Assembly (NCBI RefSeq): GCF_051020765.1
Contig: NC_134935.1
Span: 15,253,579 to 15,317,578, forward strand
From: Lasioglossum baleicum
Taxonomy: Eukaryota > Arthropoda > Insecta > Hymenoptera > Halictidae
Reading direction: 5' to 3'
Length of the DNA stretch: 64,000 bases
Position 1 is the stretch's first letter, and the number at the start of each line of letters is the position of its first letter. A program made the translations under genes and the position numbers. Shown in pieces: positions 36,901-51,900 of this stretch. The notes below the pieces were generated by a model. That model worked only from the letters and a program-made list of their open reading frames with translations. It was not told the origin of the DNA and did not search any database.

Positions 36901-39900
36901 CCTCTGTATGCTTATATATGTATGTGAATACCACTATGTAACTTCTACATTTTCTGATGTATCACATCTGTGATCTCAATTCAATGATCAGGACTAAAAA
37001 TCAATTTTACGCATAATTTTTGAATTAGTGAATTTCTAACATTAAAGCTTGGATTTCCGGCGTTCTCTCGTCAAAATCAACGGGATTACATTGAGAAAAC
37101 CTTAAAAATTGTTGGTTTCCTCAGGCGAAGTTCAGCCCAACAATATAGTATTACATTCAATCGACCAAATGTTCCAATAAGATCAAAATTGCCTCAACAA
37201 CGTTGTCTTAAATCCTACGTATTGTACAATTCTGACAATCGTGTATGTCATAACCGCACGAAATCCATTGTCTATCTAGTAAACAGTATAAAAAATCGAG
37301 CAATGTACACTAAACTAATACTACAGACAAATAAGAAAGAAAACACCGGAAAAAAGATAAAATATTAGAGTTTACCGACTTGCGTGTAAACTAACATGTA
37401 AAGAAACAAACAAAAAGGAAAGAGAATACATTATTCCGTCTCAATATACCATAATTAGACTGGGGATCTTTAAATATGTGTTAAAAGTCTTACAAAATTT
37501 TTGTTATTGTATAAATTTCATACAATCCGCATTCATTTACGATATACCAACAGCGATCTCACATTGGCAAGACACGTCTCAGTAGAAGCGTTGAAAGTCA
37601 CGTAGAAGCAATCGCAAAGGGACGATCAAAAAAAAAAGATTCGTGGGATCGTCTAAAATCCCGAGGGACAACACAAGATTCGCAGGACTCGGCGGGCCCG
37701 TCTGATTCGTCGTGATTCGATCCCAGTCTGTAGCGAAGCTTTTCGAAATTTCCACCGGTCGGTCGAAGAGCGACCAATAATTGCTTCGAATCCAATCAGC
37801 TGCGGCCGCTGCTCGGTCTCTTCAAACGAAAACGTCGATAATTCATCGGAGAGAGAGAGAGAAACGACGGTCCTCGACAGACCTAATTACAGAGATAATT
37901 AGATCGATGCGCGATGAAGGGAGAGGGAGAGAGGGAGGCGGACGTTCGTCGCTGCTGTTTTTGTCGCTTGACGCCGCGCCGTAATAATATTGTTCGACCG
38001 GGAGACGCGGCTAATTGTCGACGGGCTCGATCACTCGAGGAGAGAGTGAGAAAGAGAGAGAGAGGTCATCCTCTATCGAACTATCGATCAGACTGCTCGA
38101 TCGAGGCCTTTCGAGAGATTTCGGACGATGAACGAGAGACAAAGTGCCATCGACGAGGGCAGATTCTGTGGCTTCGAATTACCGATTGCTCCCTTCGACC
38201 ACTAATTAGCTGCGTGCTCGTCTGTGTACACATATTCGTTGTTTACCTGCCTCGCAAAATAATTTAGCCCTCGAATACAAATGTGGTGCAATGTTACAGA
38301 TGATATTATTAATGTATGAATTAAGTAGAATCTTTTATATTTGATTAGGTTGTTCTAAAAGTTTCTTTCACTACGTGCACATTCCATATCGTTAGATTAC
38401 ATCAGCATACACAAACAACACAATCTTCTGTTCGTTAATTTTTATCTTGAGATTTAACAACAAAAAAAACCCAGTTAGTAATAAATTTTTGAGAATCGCG
38501 TCAAATCGACATATTTTATCCCTGCTATCCCTGTTAGCTACCACAATCGAGAATTTTCGTATGGGAAATTGTTGGGCATCTCATCAAAATGAAGATACTC
38601 ACGGAAAATTAGCTTGACAGTAATCAATTGTAAAAATGGACCGTGGATCCCGGACTATTATTCCTTCAGCTTCCCCTGTCTTAACCATGCCATTGGTTTT
38701 CTTAAAAACTACTCTGAATTTGCACCGAGCACATTAATCGAGACCGAACATTTGGGACAACCTAATATTGTAGTTTAGACTGGGTCTTTATGCAAAATGA
38801 GACTATTTTCTTTTGTAATATTCGATTTTTTTTAATTTGTTCACTGTGTCACATTGTTTTATGAATGCATGAAGTCAATGCATATGGGGTAAACACCAAT
38901 AAATGAAAGTGCACTGTTTAACCCTCGGACAATGGACGATTTTTATAGCTATATAATTGGCAATGCTCAGGATCGTTCACAGCACTAATTAATATTTTTT
39001 AAAAATTTACTTTGGTGATATCTCGTGTAGACACATTAGTCTTTCTGATATGCTGAATGAAACAGCTACATATTCGGTTAGTTTAATTGCCACAAATTGA
39101 GTACTTAAATGACAAGTTGGATGTTCACGGTCGAGAATGACACAGCACTCGGAGGGTTAATGAAGGTATTAGAAACCATACATTGAAACAATCAACTTCA
39201 AGAGTCGCCAACGGTCGCGTCCGTTCCAGCTGTCCGGTAATAAGATCCGACGAGCTCGTATCCTAGGACGTAGGTATTACGTTTTTACAGTGAGCAGTTC
39301 CCATTTGCCGAGCCTCGAGAGTGCTTCTTCTCTTCCCGAAGGCTTCCCGAAGGTTCGTCGATAAGCGTCGAGACGACGACGGAGTTGTTAGGGACGTTTC
39401 GAAATCTTCTCTAACAACCGATCGTTCAGTCGCGCGGCTTACGACAGGTTGTAACAGCTTGTAACAGGCCATCAGCCGAGACACGCCTTCGGGAATCGAG
39501 ATGACGACAAGACGATAAGGATGATGGCAGTGGCCCTAAGATCGCAAACACTGATAGTCAGACGACGGATTTAACGCTGCAAAATCTTGTTTGAAAGTGC
39601 TATGCACGCAGGCTGTTTCAGTTCTTCAGATTAATCCTTATGTTAGATTTTGTTCTGACTCCTTATCGCGTTTAAAGCATTTTTTAAAAATTTATTTCGA
39701 ACATTCTGATAATAACATGATCATTTTAACGCGTTAGAATCCCATTTAAAAATGTATTCTACGCACACAAGCTATCTTATCTATGTTTAAGATTTCAATC
39801 CAGGAGACTTGTTAAACAAATTGTTTGTTTCTGAGAATTTTCTTTTCTAAAACGATGAAATTGAAGGAGAGATTGGTTTAAGATTTAGTAGAATTATTCG

Positions 39901-42900
39901 AATACGTGTTTCACAATCTAAAGCGAACCATATATAATTCATTGTACATTCATACATCATTTTGCATATAAATCTGCAATCTATTGTATTATAGTTGCTA
40001 GATTATTGGTTTTATATGAGCACAGCGAGCCTCTGGAGGATCCCCATAAAAATAGCAGAGATTACAGGAACGCAACTGCTTTTGAACACGGATTTTTGTT
40101 TTCCAGGGGCGGCGTGGCCTGGGAAATATTTATGTGTGGGCGTCAGGTGATGGGGGCGAGGAGGACGACTGCAATTGCGACGGATATGCAGCCAGTATGT
40201 GGACTGTCAGCATTAACAGCGCCATCAACGACGGCCAAAACGCGCATTACGACGAGAGCTGCTCGAGCACGCTGGCTTCGACATTTAGCAACGGCGCCAA
40301 GGACCCTAACATTGGAGTGGTAAGTCGACACGTGACTAATTTCCTCATTCATTTAACTATTTCAGATATATTCAACCTCCCTATCTTCGTAACTCGACTC
40401 TTTTTTACCTGTTGCGTAAAAAATGTCCCCAAAATAACAAGGAAGACTTTGCAATTTTTTTCACGGACTTGCTCTGTTTATGTTCAGTCGAAAATTTTTT
40501 ATTGGACAGTTTTAATAGTGGTTTATGTGCTGAAAAAGTTTCAGTACTATTCTTTCATTAGCAATTTTTTAAAAAATTGTTCAATTAGACGATTTTTTGG
40601 ACTGTCACAAAACCTTATACAACAAAGTGATTTAAAAGAAAAAGGACGAGAGAAGATAATCTTTTTGAGAAAAATTAATAAAAACGGAAATTCAGACTAA
40701 AATTTGAGGGTCAAATATATAAATTTCTTTGGAGCTGCATTAAACCGAGGATAATTTCTTGATTAAAATGGTCTTTAAACAGAGCATGCAGCTGAAAAGT
40801 CATTAGCCTTCATTAAAACTACATAAACCTACAAAGATCTTCATCCAGATCTCGATTCTATTCCAAAGGATTCAAGCCGTTCCCTGGGGACTGCCATAAC
40901 TCAGAATTACCAAGGAATCCAAAGTTTCGAGACGATCATAATGAATCCGAAACGTGGAAACTTTTCATTCCCGACTCCGGGGACGTTCCGAAGATTTCCA
41001 AAACTTTCTACTGCAACTCGAGAGAATTCTCGAGATTTATTAAAGTGTCCTTACTATTCAGATATCTCCAGTTATTCATACTGAGTTTTATTCTTTCCGA
41101 AAGATTGGAAAGTTCCGATACGAGCGACCCCTGGCGGTGAACTTTAAAAACTCAGACTTAGCACCCCGTTAATGCTTCTTCCCGGTTTAATGCTCCTGTT
41201 GGCAGCTTAACAGGAGATTTCTTGCCGCTGGAGAGCCTGAAGTTGATATCGATTACGGGAGCCATAACTTCGTTGCACCCAGGATCGATTTTTTTTTTAA
41301 TGCTGAAAGCGAGAATTAAAGTTTATTGGATTTATAAAAATCACCAGAGTGTGTCCGGTAACGTTTTCTGGGAGTTTTATGGCGGCACAGCATGTGCGCC
41401 ATTAAACGAATTTATTGCATGATTTTCTCTCGAAGTGCTTCCATGATTTTATTACCTGGTCGGAGAGTAGCAAGTCGTTATTTTGAAATTAGTAATAATT
41501 TCATGCTTTTAGTGTTCGTGTTGACGCACAGCTCGACAATTTTAGCTCGACATATTGCTAAACTGATAATAAAGTGAAAAAACTGAAAATTCTCCAGCTG
41601 CAAAAATATTATTACCGCCATATTATAGATCTCCCTGAACATAAGTAACTTTTTTAAACTAAGTTTTTCAATATCTCCAAAAATAACAAAAATATTTAAA
41701 TACTAATTTAATAAAATCATTTCTGGATTTATATAAAACGTATGAAAAATTTGTGAAGCTCATTATAAAATCCTAAAGAAGAATAAGAAATAAACAATCA
41801 AACCCGCAGCACACATGAATGATTAAAAATAAAAAAAAAATTGAATTATTAAGATTGAAAACATTAAGCTCGATATTAAAATATATCGTAAGAAAAGTCT
41901 AAAATAGTGAGAGGTCGATTTCTGGCACACGGTTGTATGATTCAGCAAACATCCTTTTGTTCGTAAAAAGAAGCTCGTGAGAAATGTTTGCGCGAGGTAT
42001 TTGTGAAAGAAGTTTCTCGAAGACGATGCAAAAATTGCACAACTCACCTGGAACTCGGATGGAATTTCTGCACGTGCAGGTTATTCCAGAACAACGGATG
42101 CGCGAGGTAAATTTTCAACTTGTCTGTGCAGCGCGGGGGCGTCAGGTAAAAATAAATTAACCATGCAAACACGGTCGAGGAATCTCGTGGCGCATGGCAG
42201 AGTGCGATTTGAATAAAAGCGGGCTGGAATTTCTGTGGAGATCCTTTCTCTCTCTCTCATTTTCTCTCTCGCTCTCTCACTCGCTCCGATGCAAATTCCC
42301 ATGATCTTTGCGAAGCTGTGGAGGACTGCGACGGAGCCTCGAACTCATTGTTTCGCGACGAGTACACTAAACCCGTGCTGTCCGAGCTTGCAGCCTCGGG
42401 CTTCGCCTGTTCTGGCTCCGTTGGCAAGGAAACCTGGAGGCCGTGATGACATCCGGCAGTTGCGTCAAATGTTTGAAGTCCTTTTGTCTTCTTTTGTCAG
42501 CTTTTTTCTTTGTTCAGCTACGTCTGGTTGAGTTAATATAAAATATCAAATGCTGATCGGTTTTTCTGTGTGTGTTCATTGTTAGTGCAAATGGAAAAAT
42601 TCTGTCGTTCTATTCTACATAGAAAAATATTGCAGAGGCCAGTTTTGTAAACAGAAAAAAATTGAAGAGAGAAAATATGTTCAATCCAATCAAACGAAAA
42701 TTTTGTTATGCTACAAATAATTCTACAATTGTTTAATAAAATATTTCAAATATTTTTTTCAGTTGAATAAATGTTCTGCTTATTCTATAGTAAATTGTCA
42801 AAAATAATACTGAATTGCTCGAACGTTAACAGCATTTTATACGAAGAGAAAGTAGTATAAGCACAGAATTGGTCAGACGTGACATAATTTTCTGGTACTT

Positions 42901-45900
42901 TTCGTTTAACAGTATGTTTTATTTGTACTGTCACATCTTGAAACAATGATACATTTACAATCTCTTTTGTGGTAACGAAAAAATAGTCATACATCTACTA
43001 AAATTAAATGGACATTTTTGTCAATGTATAAATAACTACATTGATTAAAATTTTTTTAAATAGTTCACTTCAGTTGGATTTAGAAAAATTCCCATTTAAT
43101 CTATAGTCAATTTTCAAAAATAATACTGAATTGCTCGAGCGTTAACAGCATTTTATACGAACAGGAAGTAGTATAAGCACAGAATTGGTCAGACGTGGTC
43201 ATAATTTTCTTGTTCCTCTGATCCCGTTTGTTCTCCAGTATATTTTCATTGTACATGTTGGGGTAATTATACATTTATAGTCGGAGCTACTGAGACTATG
43301 AATTAGCGGGAGGCCAACAGTGTTTCGTAAAATACATAAATGTTGATAAAAATCTTGCGGAATGTGGAATGTTCAAGTCTCCCTCCGAACGACCTGGATT
43401 CTCGAGAACAAAGGGATCGGACAGTCGATTCATTTTCCACTGAGGCACGGTTTGCAACCGGACAGAGGACTCCGCTGCTAATGGCCTAACAAAGGATGTC
43501 TAATTAGGGTGAACACGTTGAGCTCGGACGAAAATCGTGTTCGGGATAAATCTACTTTTCGCGGATTCGGTGAAACGAGGGTCACTGAAATTTTCTTGTG
43601 ACTGTTAAACTCTGATGACATTCAATCTAAAAAAGAAACTTTTTCTGTGCACCCTCTGGGCTTCGAGATGTCTCCAGAAATCGCGGAAAATCTTCCGTCT
43701 TTTCCTGAAATTTTCCTGTTACTGTTAAACTCTCTGAAGACATCCACTCTAAAAAAGAAATTTTTCTCTCTGGATTTCAAGATTTCTCCAGAAATACATT
43801 TTTCAACCCTCAACTTTGAAATTCCGAAGAATTCTTGATGAATTAATTTTTTTTGAAAAAGTATATTTTCAATCCTTGTGTTCGGCTGATTTTGACGAAA
43901 TTTTAGTGTGGTATAGAATTTCGAAAAATATTCGACACGTATTTTTTCTTGTCAGTTAGAATTCACGTTGAAGGGATGAAAGTATTATTTGTTCAAATTA
44001 GGGTTGAACAAATAATTTTATTTAATATCTCCTAAACTATTAGATTGAAATAAAAATTTCAAAGTGTCATTTGTGTGCCTTACCCTGACGATTTTTTGGA
44101 AAAAGTATTCTAAACATTATTACATACAATTGTCTAGATACCTCTACGTAAAATTGGCTAATAGTAGTTTACTGCCAATTATAACAAAATTGCGGTTTAA
44201 GTGTCTCACTTGTGTAACATCCCTTGTAAGCACCATCTCGTGTATGAGACTCATTAAAATTTTATGTAACAAGAACATATTCCCTCGTTAGTATCTTCTT
44301 CCCACCCACGCGTGTTTCTTCAAGTATTCACGGGGTGTATCGGGTGCCGTAAATTATTAATAACGAAATATAATGTTAAGGGAATGGCACTCCTGCCAGA
44401 TCACATTGAAAGACACGCAACTGCGTGGGAAGAAGAGAGGATAGAAACAGGGTTGACTATGATCTAGAAGGGATGAGCTTGACAAGTAGGGGTGAAAATT
44501 GGAGAGGAAAACGTTCCTTTGATTTCATGTATTACTCCACTTGCTCATTCATTCTATGAACGACAAAAAGTATTTAGAAAAATGTCTTTATTAATGAAAT
44601 AAATATCATGAATAATTTCTTCGCAATTATCACTATATTCTTGACAATAAATATATAACAATAGAGGGGTAAATATTGGAGAAAATAGTAGGGACAGACA
44701 CAAGAACGTAATAGTGATATTTTTTCGTGTCTGATCAATCGTGGGGCTATACTACTTACGCCCACTTCAAACGTTTCAGTCTGATTCACATTTCTCGTTT
44801 TCTGTCATTGTTATTAATGGAATATTCAGTAGAGTGATTTTGGAAGCATGTGGCAGGAACATGGTGGGATTACATTTAAAATTATTTCAGAGGAAAATGT
44901 CGTATTCCACTTGCTCTTAAAGCATCGAATCCTACAGAAGCCTTTCAATTAAAATTGATAAAAAATATATTCTCTTAATGAAACGGTACATATTTTAAAA
45001 TGAAAAAATGTAGCATCAAACAGACACTTCTGCAATAAAAAGTAAGAGAACTGGAAAATCTGAAGTTTGCTCCCAGCGATCTGCAGGAAGGTTCCTTTGT
45101 TGTCCGAAGCAACTGATCGATAGAAACACATCACCGCTGTATGTCAGCGAGTCCGGAGTCCAAGTCTGTTCAGAAGTCGTCGTTCATCCAACTTAAGAGC
45201 CTCGATAGAGAGGAGCGCGTCCCACGTTATCGAGGCTGGCTCCCTCGGGCCAAAGCGTTGCCATCGCTAGGGATTATCTCGTGGAAGGCTGTGAGGAATT
45301 CTCGTTGGCAGCCCACCAAAGCTTTGCCGGGACCCTCGTAAACTTTCCACCACGGCTTCGTGGACATCGTCCATAGGAGGATCGATCGATCCAGCGTCCC
45401 AGAAGCTTGTGTCGACAGTGAAAAGAACCGCGTCGCTGTTCTTTCGCCACTCTCTGCCATCTCGGCCACTTGGGATCGCCTTCTGACAGCGCAAAGATTG
45501 ATCGAACAAAGACTGAACACACAGCTCGACACAAACACGAACCTCGTGAAACGTGGACAATGTGTATTCCAGCTGAGAATCCGTGGAGAATTCGCTGAGA
45601 ACAGGCATATTTACCATACCGTTTCTCCGGATCGTTTCCTCGGAGACCGAACCGCGGATTTTGCGCATTGTTTAACAGCCGTGGAGCTATTTAGGCGACT
45701 ATCACGCGGAATATTGCACGTACTTGTCTCTTGGGTAAAAAGTATTCGCCATTTTGTATACTGCGAATTTTTAATGGGCATGCTAATTAGGAGTTCTTGA
45801 GAATTGCTGGTATCTTGCTGGAAGCAATTTTTGCAGTTTTATTTGTTCGGCAAATACACCATTTTTTTCTTTAACAATTCTATTGTGGTAAGTAGACTGC

Positions 45901-48900
45901 GAATTTATGCGAATTTAAAGTTTTGCATTCATTCCTACATAGACTGTTTGGTTTAATCATTTCAATAAGTCGAAAGTAATGCAGCAGTACATATTTTATT
46001 AAATTTATTGTATCATATACACATATTTAGTAAATCTTGATCAATTGCAAGAAACAGGAGCCAAATACAAATTTCTATTTTCCTTTAACGATTCTAATAA
46101 ACTGATGATTTTTATATTGTGCAAATGCTACTTCTTAAATTTTCTATATACGGTTTCTACCGTTAAGTTTCTAGTATTTCTTGTAGCAGGAAAAGCATCG
46201 TATCAACAGCTATTTACCAGCACGCGTAAACACGTGGACTGCGAGAAGCGGCGTCGATGTTGCGGAAAATGTGCAAGATCGGCCGGCTGCCTTTTATGTA
46301 GCAGTCTCGGTCGTTAACTGGATGTTGGCCGATAACGACGTAGATCGCGCCACGTTTCCGGATAGATTCTCCACGGTTTTTGTGGGCTATTGTGCTCGAT
46401 AGTCGAGATTTTATGGGCGAGCACGGTCCACGCGATTTTCTCCAACCCCTTCTCGTTCGCTTCTACGGGAATTTCACGCTCGAACGATGGGGGAAAATGG
46501 AGAAACGCAGGGAAGGTGATCGTGTGAACCGTGTGAACTGTGCGGGACGCGAGTCATGTGAACTGGAAACGAGATTCCCTGGTATTGAGTTCCCTGGTAT
46601 GCTCTTTCTTTGTTCTAGTGTCTCTACTAGCTATAGTGATCCTTAAGCTCCATTTCGCCTAGCGATTTTTTAAATGATTATTAAATTAATTAATTATTTA
46701 TTTATTCATGCCGTAAACCTTGTTTGGTTTATATAGCATACATTAGTATAACACTTTAACAAAAAAAAAGTAATGAAGCATATAACGCAATACAAAGTGA
46801 AATCAACACCAACGGCAGGCGCTAAATCCTAATCTTACATTTTTTGAGGAAATTAAAAATAAACATTAGCGCTGTAATGTCTCGTACGCTTAGAAAAATA
46901 TTAATAGCGTAGGGAGGATAGTGTTTATGCTTGAGGAGCAGTTCTAACAGGTGTCCTCTTGATAATGCAATCTTAAATATAATTTAAAAAACGAATTTTA
47001 TGACAGAATACATTTGAAGGCTGAAATTTCTAAAATGAACTAAATGAATATTTATTTTATTGTGTCAAGAGGACATTAGAAAAATTTACCAAGAATTTAT
47101 TTAAAATATAAACAGTTTCATTTTGAATATTGAGCGCTTTAAAATTTTGTCAAATTATTGAGAATTATTTTCCCCGTCCTAGTTTGCCGTACAAGTATTA
47201 AAAAACTTGGAAAATTGTACTTGCGACTAAGCAATTTCTCGGAAGAGGCACCGTGTAGACCGGACGGCGAGAGCGCGTCCTTCGCGTTTACGACGCCATT
47301 TTATCGCAACTTTATCGCTAACCGAAAGCGAACTTTTTTAATGCGGAAACTTGTCTGTTCCCATGGGTCACATGACCACGTTCCAAGAAATTACGTCGTT
47401 CCGAAATGGAGCGTTTAATCGCTTCTGGGATTCGATGCATTCAATCGCTGTAATCGACCGATTTGCAATCGATTTTCACTTATTATCCTGCAGAAATCGA
47501 TCGACATTGAAAGCACCCTCCGGGGTTTGCCACTATTTAAAATATATCGCTAAATAACTCAGCTTTGGAAACGTTTTCTGGATCATTTTGTGATTTCCAT
47601 GCAAGCTGTAGTCTAAATCTCAATGCACATGAAAGAGGGACAATTTTTCACGAAAAAAATTGCCAGGAAGGAAGAATGGAATTTTTAATTTGCAACTTTG
47701 TGAAAGAATTAAATTTGCAAATAATTTTATCTTCAAAAAGCTTTCATTATTTTATTTATCATTTTGTAACTTTTATGCAAGCTGCATTCTAAACAGTGCC
47801 ATTCACAAAGGGGATTTTTCTTCGTGGAAAAATTAGTCGGGGAAAGTGTAATGGAATTTTTAATTTGCAACTTGATGAAAGAATCCAATTTCTAAAGATA
47901 CGACGCGACACTATGTAAAAGTAGCCAAATGTTTGTCGCATAATTTCCTAAAAAAATCTTTTTCTTCCTTTCGTTTATCGTGTATGGATTTTCATACAAG
48001 CCGCATTCCAAATTGCATTGAAATAAAACGAAGAAGTGGTTTTCTTGTCGAAGTGGGTCAGAAAGGCAGAATGGACTTTTTTAATTTGCAACTTTGTGGA
48101 GGTATATTGCAAACTAAATTAAATAGCCCGCGTTCGGAGAGAAAACATTGTATACGATGTTTCCGCTTTGTATCTTGACCAACTTGTTATAGGTAGTCTG
48201 TGTTCAACTGTTTTGCAGTCCGGGAACATTCTCAATTAATTAAATTCCGTTCAAATTGTTCCTCCCGGTTTTCGCGTTCAATTTAATTAAGTAGTTCGCG
48301 ATACTTGCAATCGAGCTCTGCAATGATGTACTTCAAAAAGAACTTTTATATATATTCATATACTATTTTGTAAAATGTTATCCTTATTATTTTATAAACT
48401 ATTATTATACTTCATCTTTTAAATTTTCCAACTGATTAATCGTACACTGAATTTACTTCGATATAACATGAACAGGAATAACAACAAGAACAATGTAATA
48501 TAATATGCAGTAATAATAATTTGGAGTACACAGTACAATATTAATAAAAATGCTTATAATAATAGTATATTCTGCAATAATAATACAGTAATGCCCCACC
48601 ATAAACGCATTATCATTTATAATGATAAAAGTATCGCGATACAAGCAACAACTATCGAAATAGTGATCAACAAACTTTGATAATGATCGCCGACAAGGAT
48701 ATAACCGGATCACGTCGGCACAAAAAGCAACAAGAGAGACCGGAGATAATTATCTGCTTAAATAGTTCAAGCAAACTCGTATGCACCGACACGAACATAG
48801 AGGATCTTCGGGTCACGCAATTACCATTAAAATGCAAATGGCGCACATTCCCATAACAAGGTGAACCGGTTAACGGTTGAATTTTAATTTCGACTAGCAA

Positions 48901-51900
48901 ATGGAAGACCGTAATTAACTGAGACTACATTGTGACGCTTTTTTGCTTTTTTTTTCTAGGCCACCACTGACCTGTACGGTGAATGCACCAGGACGCATAG
49001 TGGGACGTCAGCAGCTGCACCGGAAGCTGCCGGAGTGTTTGCACTGGCCCTTGAAGCTAAGTGAGTTAATAGAACATTTCTAATATTTTTCTGTCTAATT
49101 TCTTTTACTCTTTGACCTGCTCTCGTGGAAAATTCCAACCTTTTTATTCCTGCACGAGATCCAAGCTTTTTTCTACTTTCAACCCCATGACCTTTCAACT
49201 GTTCAACCTTCTGCTACAGTTCTGATCTTTCAATTTAATTATTACAGTAATTCAGTACTTCGAGAAGTTCCACCTCTTAATTGGTATTGAAACTTAACAA
49301 CATTAACTCGATAGCTACGATACTAACTTAACAACGTTAAAATAAATCATTACAAAAAATATTGACTTGAATTTACTAGCTCGGCATGAAATTCAATATT
49401 AATAACAGCAATATTACAATTTTCAACAATAATTGTTAAAGAAAGTAGAATGAACAGGCTACGAAATTATTTTATATTTTCGTTTCGAACGTTGCATTCA
49501 GAAGATGTTTGAAATGGATCAATTCGGTGTGTTTCAAACACAGGCCGAAGAACAAATTAAAAAACGCGATTCCTCGACGATCAAGTAATTCACACTTCGC
49601 CGACCACGTTCGAAAATTGCTTGATATTTTTCTTCTCTGTCCCACTATTTGCTTTGGCTCTCGCGCAGGCAGGCGGTCACAGGACATATCCGATATTATT
49701 CCACGAACAAAACTTCTGCCCTTTGAGCCATCATGCAGTTCAACTTTTTGCTTTGTCCGGTAACATGCTGCAGGAAATTCCCGATAAATATCCCGGCTGT
49801 TTTTCAACAACATCGCACAGGGACAAACATTTTCGACATTTTCACGGACATTTTTAATCGACGTTCTAAAACGTCAATAAAAAGATGAATAATATGTTTT
49901 CAGGATTTCATGCAATTACAGGGTCTTCTCTTAAGAAGTTTCATTTTAAATGATAAACGCTCCTTAATGGTAGACCCTTTACGACAAAATGACTAGCTGC
50001 AATTTAAAACAATAAGAAGAGATCGAAAGAATTTAATCATTCATTATTCCCAACTTATTAAAATGATTGAACAAACGACATTTTTGTCTGGCTCCAGTCT
50101 TGCAATTGATGCTGAACATTTTTATTTTGCATAGAAATCTGCTGTCTAATCATCAGAAACCTAAGCATGACTCTCTATTCATGCCTCATTCTCTATTCGC
50201 CACTACACGCGACATTCTCCTAACTCTATAATGATTTACCCGATGTCCTCTCAGGATAACGAAGTTCACAGGAACAAAAGGATAAAAAATCACCGTGAAA
50301 GATGGCCGTTAACGCAATTCGATCGCGTAGCTCTCAGGGATAAGGACGTGGTTTTGCTTTTCGCCCATGTCTCTATCGAGTTATCGACTCGTGACCAGTA
50401 CCGCGACACCCACGTGTTTTATTTCGTCGAAGCTGACCGCCGAACAACCTCTACGAGCTTGTAAAATTCAATTTCCTGCATGGAATCGCCATTGTGCCTC
50501 GCGAAGAACAATGCCGGACGTTTATTTTCGGCCGCCACGTATGCATTCTCTCGCTTTAGCGATTAATCCGGGAAATTGCCTCGTTTGACCATTATAAAAG
50601 CGCTTTCATTTGTTCGCCTGGCTGACAATTTTATTCGCGACGTTGGAATACAGAATTAGCGTTCGATACGCTTTCCAATATTTTAAACAAGATAAAATAG
50701 TCCGCGGAGTCGTCGGTGCGTGAAAATAAATATTTTCAACGAACGTTCTAATCTTCTTCGTTGAAGAATTCCGAGTTTCATATTTGCGGAAGTCGTATGT
50801 GTTTTGTGTGGTATTTTTAGAATTTATTTAATTTACGAGATACATTGATTTATTTCGTGAGAACAATGTATTCGAAGGAGAAATAAATCCGAGGTTTCTT
50901 TGGAGTTAATTTGTAATTGAATTTGTAGATAGATTCATAAAAAGTGTATATATAGAATCAATTAATTTATTTCAGTCTTAGGGTTAGCACGGTTTCATGA
51001 ATTATGCTCCATCTCTTCCGTTCTGCTCAATAAGAAATTACGAAAAATTTTATGAACATTCTATTTAATAGCACACATGCCAGTGAATTATTTCAGAATT
51101 TTCGGTTGCAAAGTCGATTTTAAAAAAAATCTGGAAGCATAAAATTGCTGATCTTGTATTGAAGTTTTCAGAGTACCATGTTTATGTTATTATGTTAATT
51201 GTGTTTCATCGAGATTAGTAATGTATATTTTGCATAAACGCTTTATTTTGCATAAATATTTGGTCTACTAATGATTAACAATTAAAAGGTGAACTAGATG
51301 TTCGACCGTTTCTCCTGGTAATGCAAAATTCAGCCCGCGAGCAGATTACGGTTGAGCCCGTCAGTTTCGATTTCCCCAATTTGGATTTCCACCGTCCGCA
51401 AAGCTGGCCAACCCTAAATTCCCACCGAAATGTCGGATTATGATGTCATGATTTGCGGATAAAGCTGCCTCTCGCAAATTGTAGCCCGTTGAATTTGATG
51501 TTTGCGACCGGTAACAGGGTAACTGCATCTCCCGCAGGTTTTTTGGAGCGCGTTAATCGCGTGGCTTACGCGAGACTGCCGAAAATCCGCTAACGAAACA
51601 TTCCCGATCCGTTTTCGATGGGGATGTTTCGCGAATCGCAATCATAACGAGTGGGAAATCGAACAGAAAACGCGTTAACGAACAATTTCACCGCGGGGAA
51701 TGTGTACCGAACTATTCCGAACTGTTGTTGCAGGCGTTTAGCTGTATTCTTTTTAACGCTGCGACCAAGTTTAATCGGTCTTCCGATTTTATCTGCGAAT
51801 CGCTTCGCTGTACTTCATTTCGACAAACACTTGTTTCCTGCGACAATCGTTTCGTGATGGGAAATTGTCGAAAATTATTAAAGTTTTGTTTTGTTGACCT

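Larger units (their letters stand above)
33599..40106 (+). other. PC2 intron (6.5 kb)
   Basis: GT at 33599, AG at 40105-40106. It includes the satellite-like array (33.8-34.5 kb), an AT/CT tandem block (35.3-35.5 kb), a hairpin (36.6 kb), GA microsatellites (37.85 and 38.04 kb), a mariner-type element (38.3-38.8 kb) and a piggyBac-type MITE (38.9-39.2 kb). The GC-richer 36.1-36.5 and 37.6-38.2 kb sections show no recognisable content. Confidence 0.9.
40320..48959 (+). other. PC2 intron (8.6 kb)
   Basis: GT at 40320, AG at 48958-48959. It contains tandem duplications at 42.7-43.3, 43.6-43.8 and 47.6-48.1 kb, a CT tract at 42.24-42.29 kb and a weak 520-bp-scale duplication at 44.4-45.0 kb. The GC-richer block 45.1-45.8 kb has open frames of up to 146 codons on both strands with no recognisable product. 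Confidence 0.9.

Noticed and set aside
37720..37800. tRNA-like B-box sequence (GATTCGATCCC)
   Set aside because: No matching A box or cloverleaf could be built around it.
40006..40323. 105-codon frame overlapping the PC2 oxyanion exon
   Set aside because: Wrong frame of the exon; the true frame gives GNIYVWASGDGG.
45227..45800. Possible nested gene on either strand
   Set aside because: No splice-supported extension, domain or signal sequence visible.
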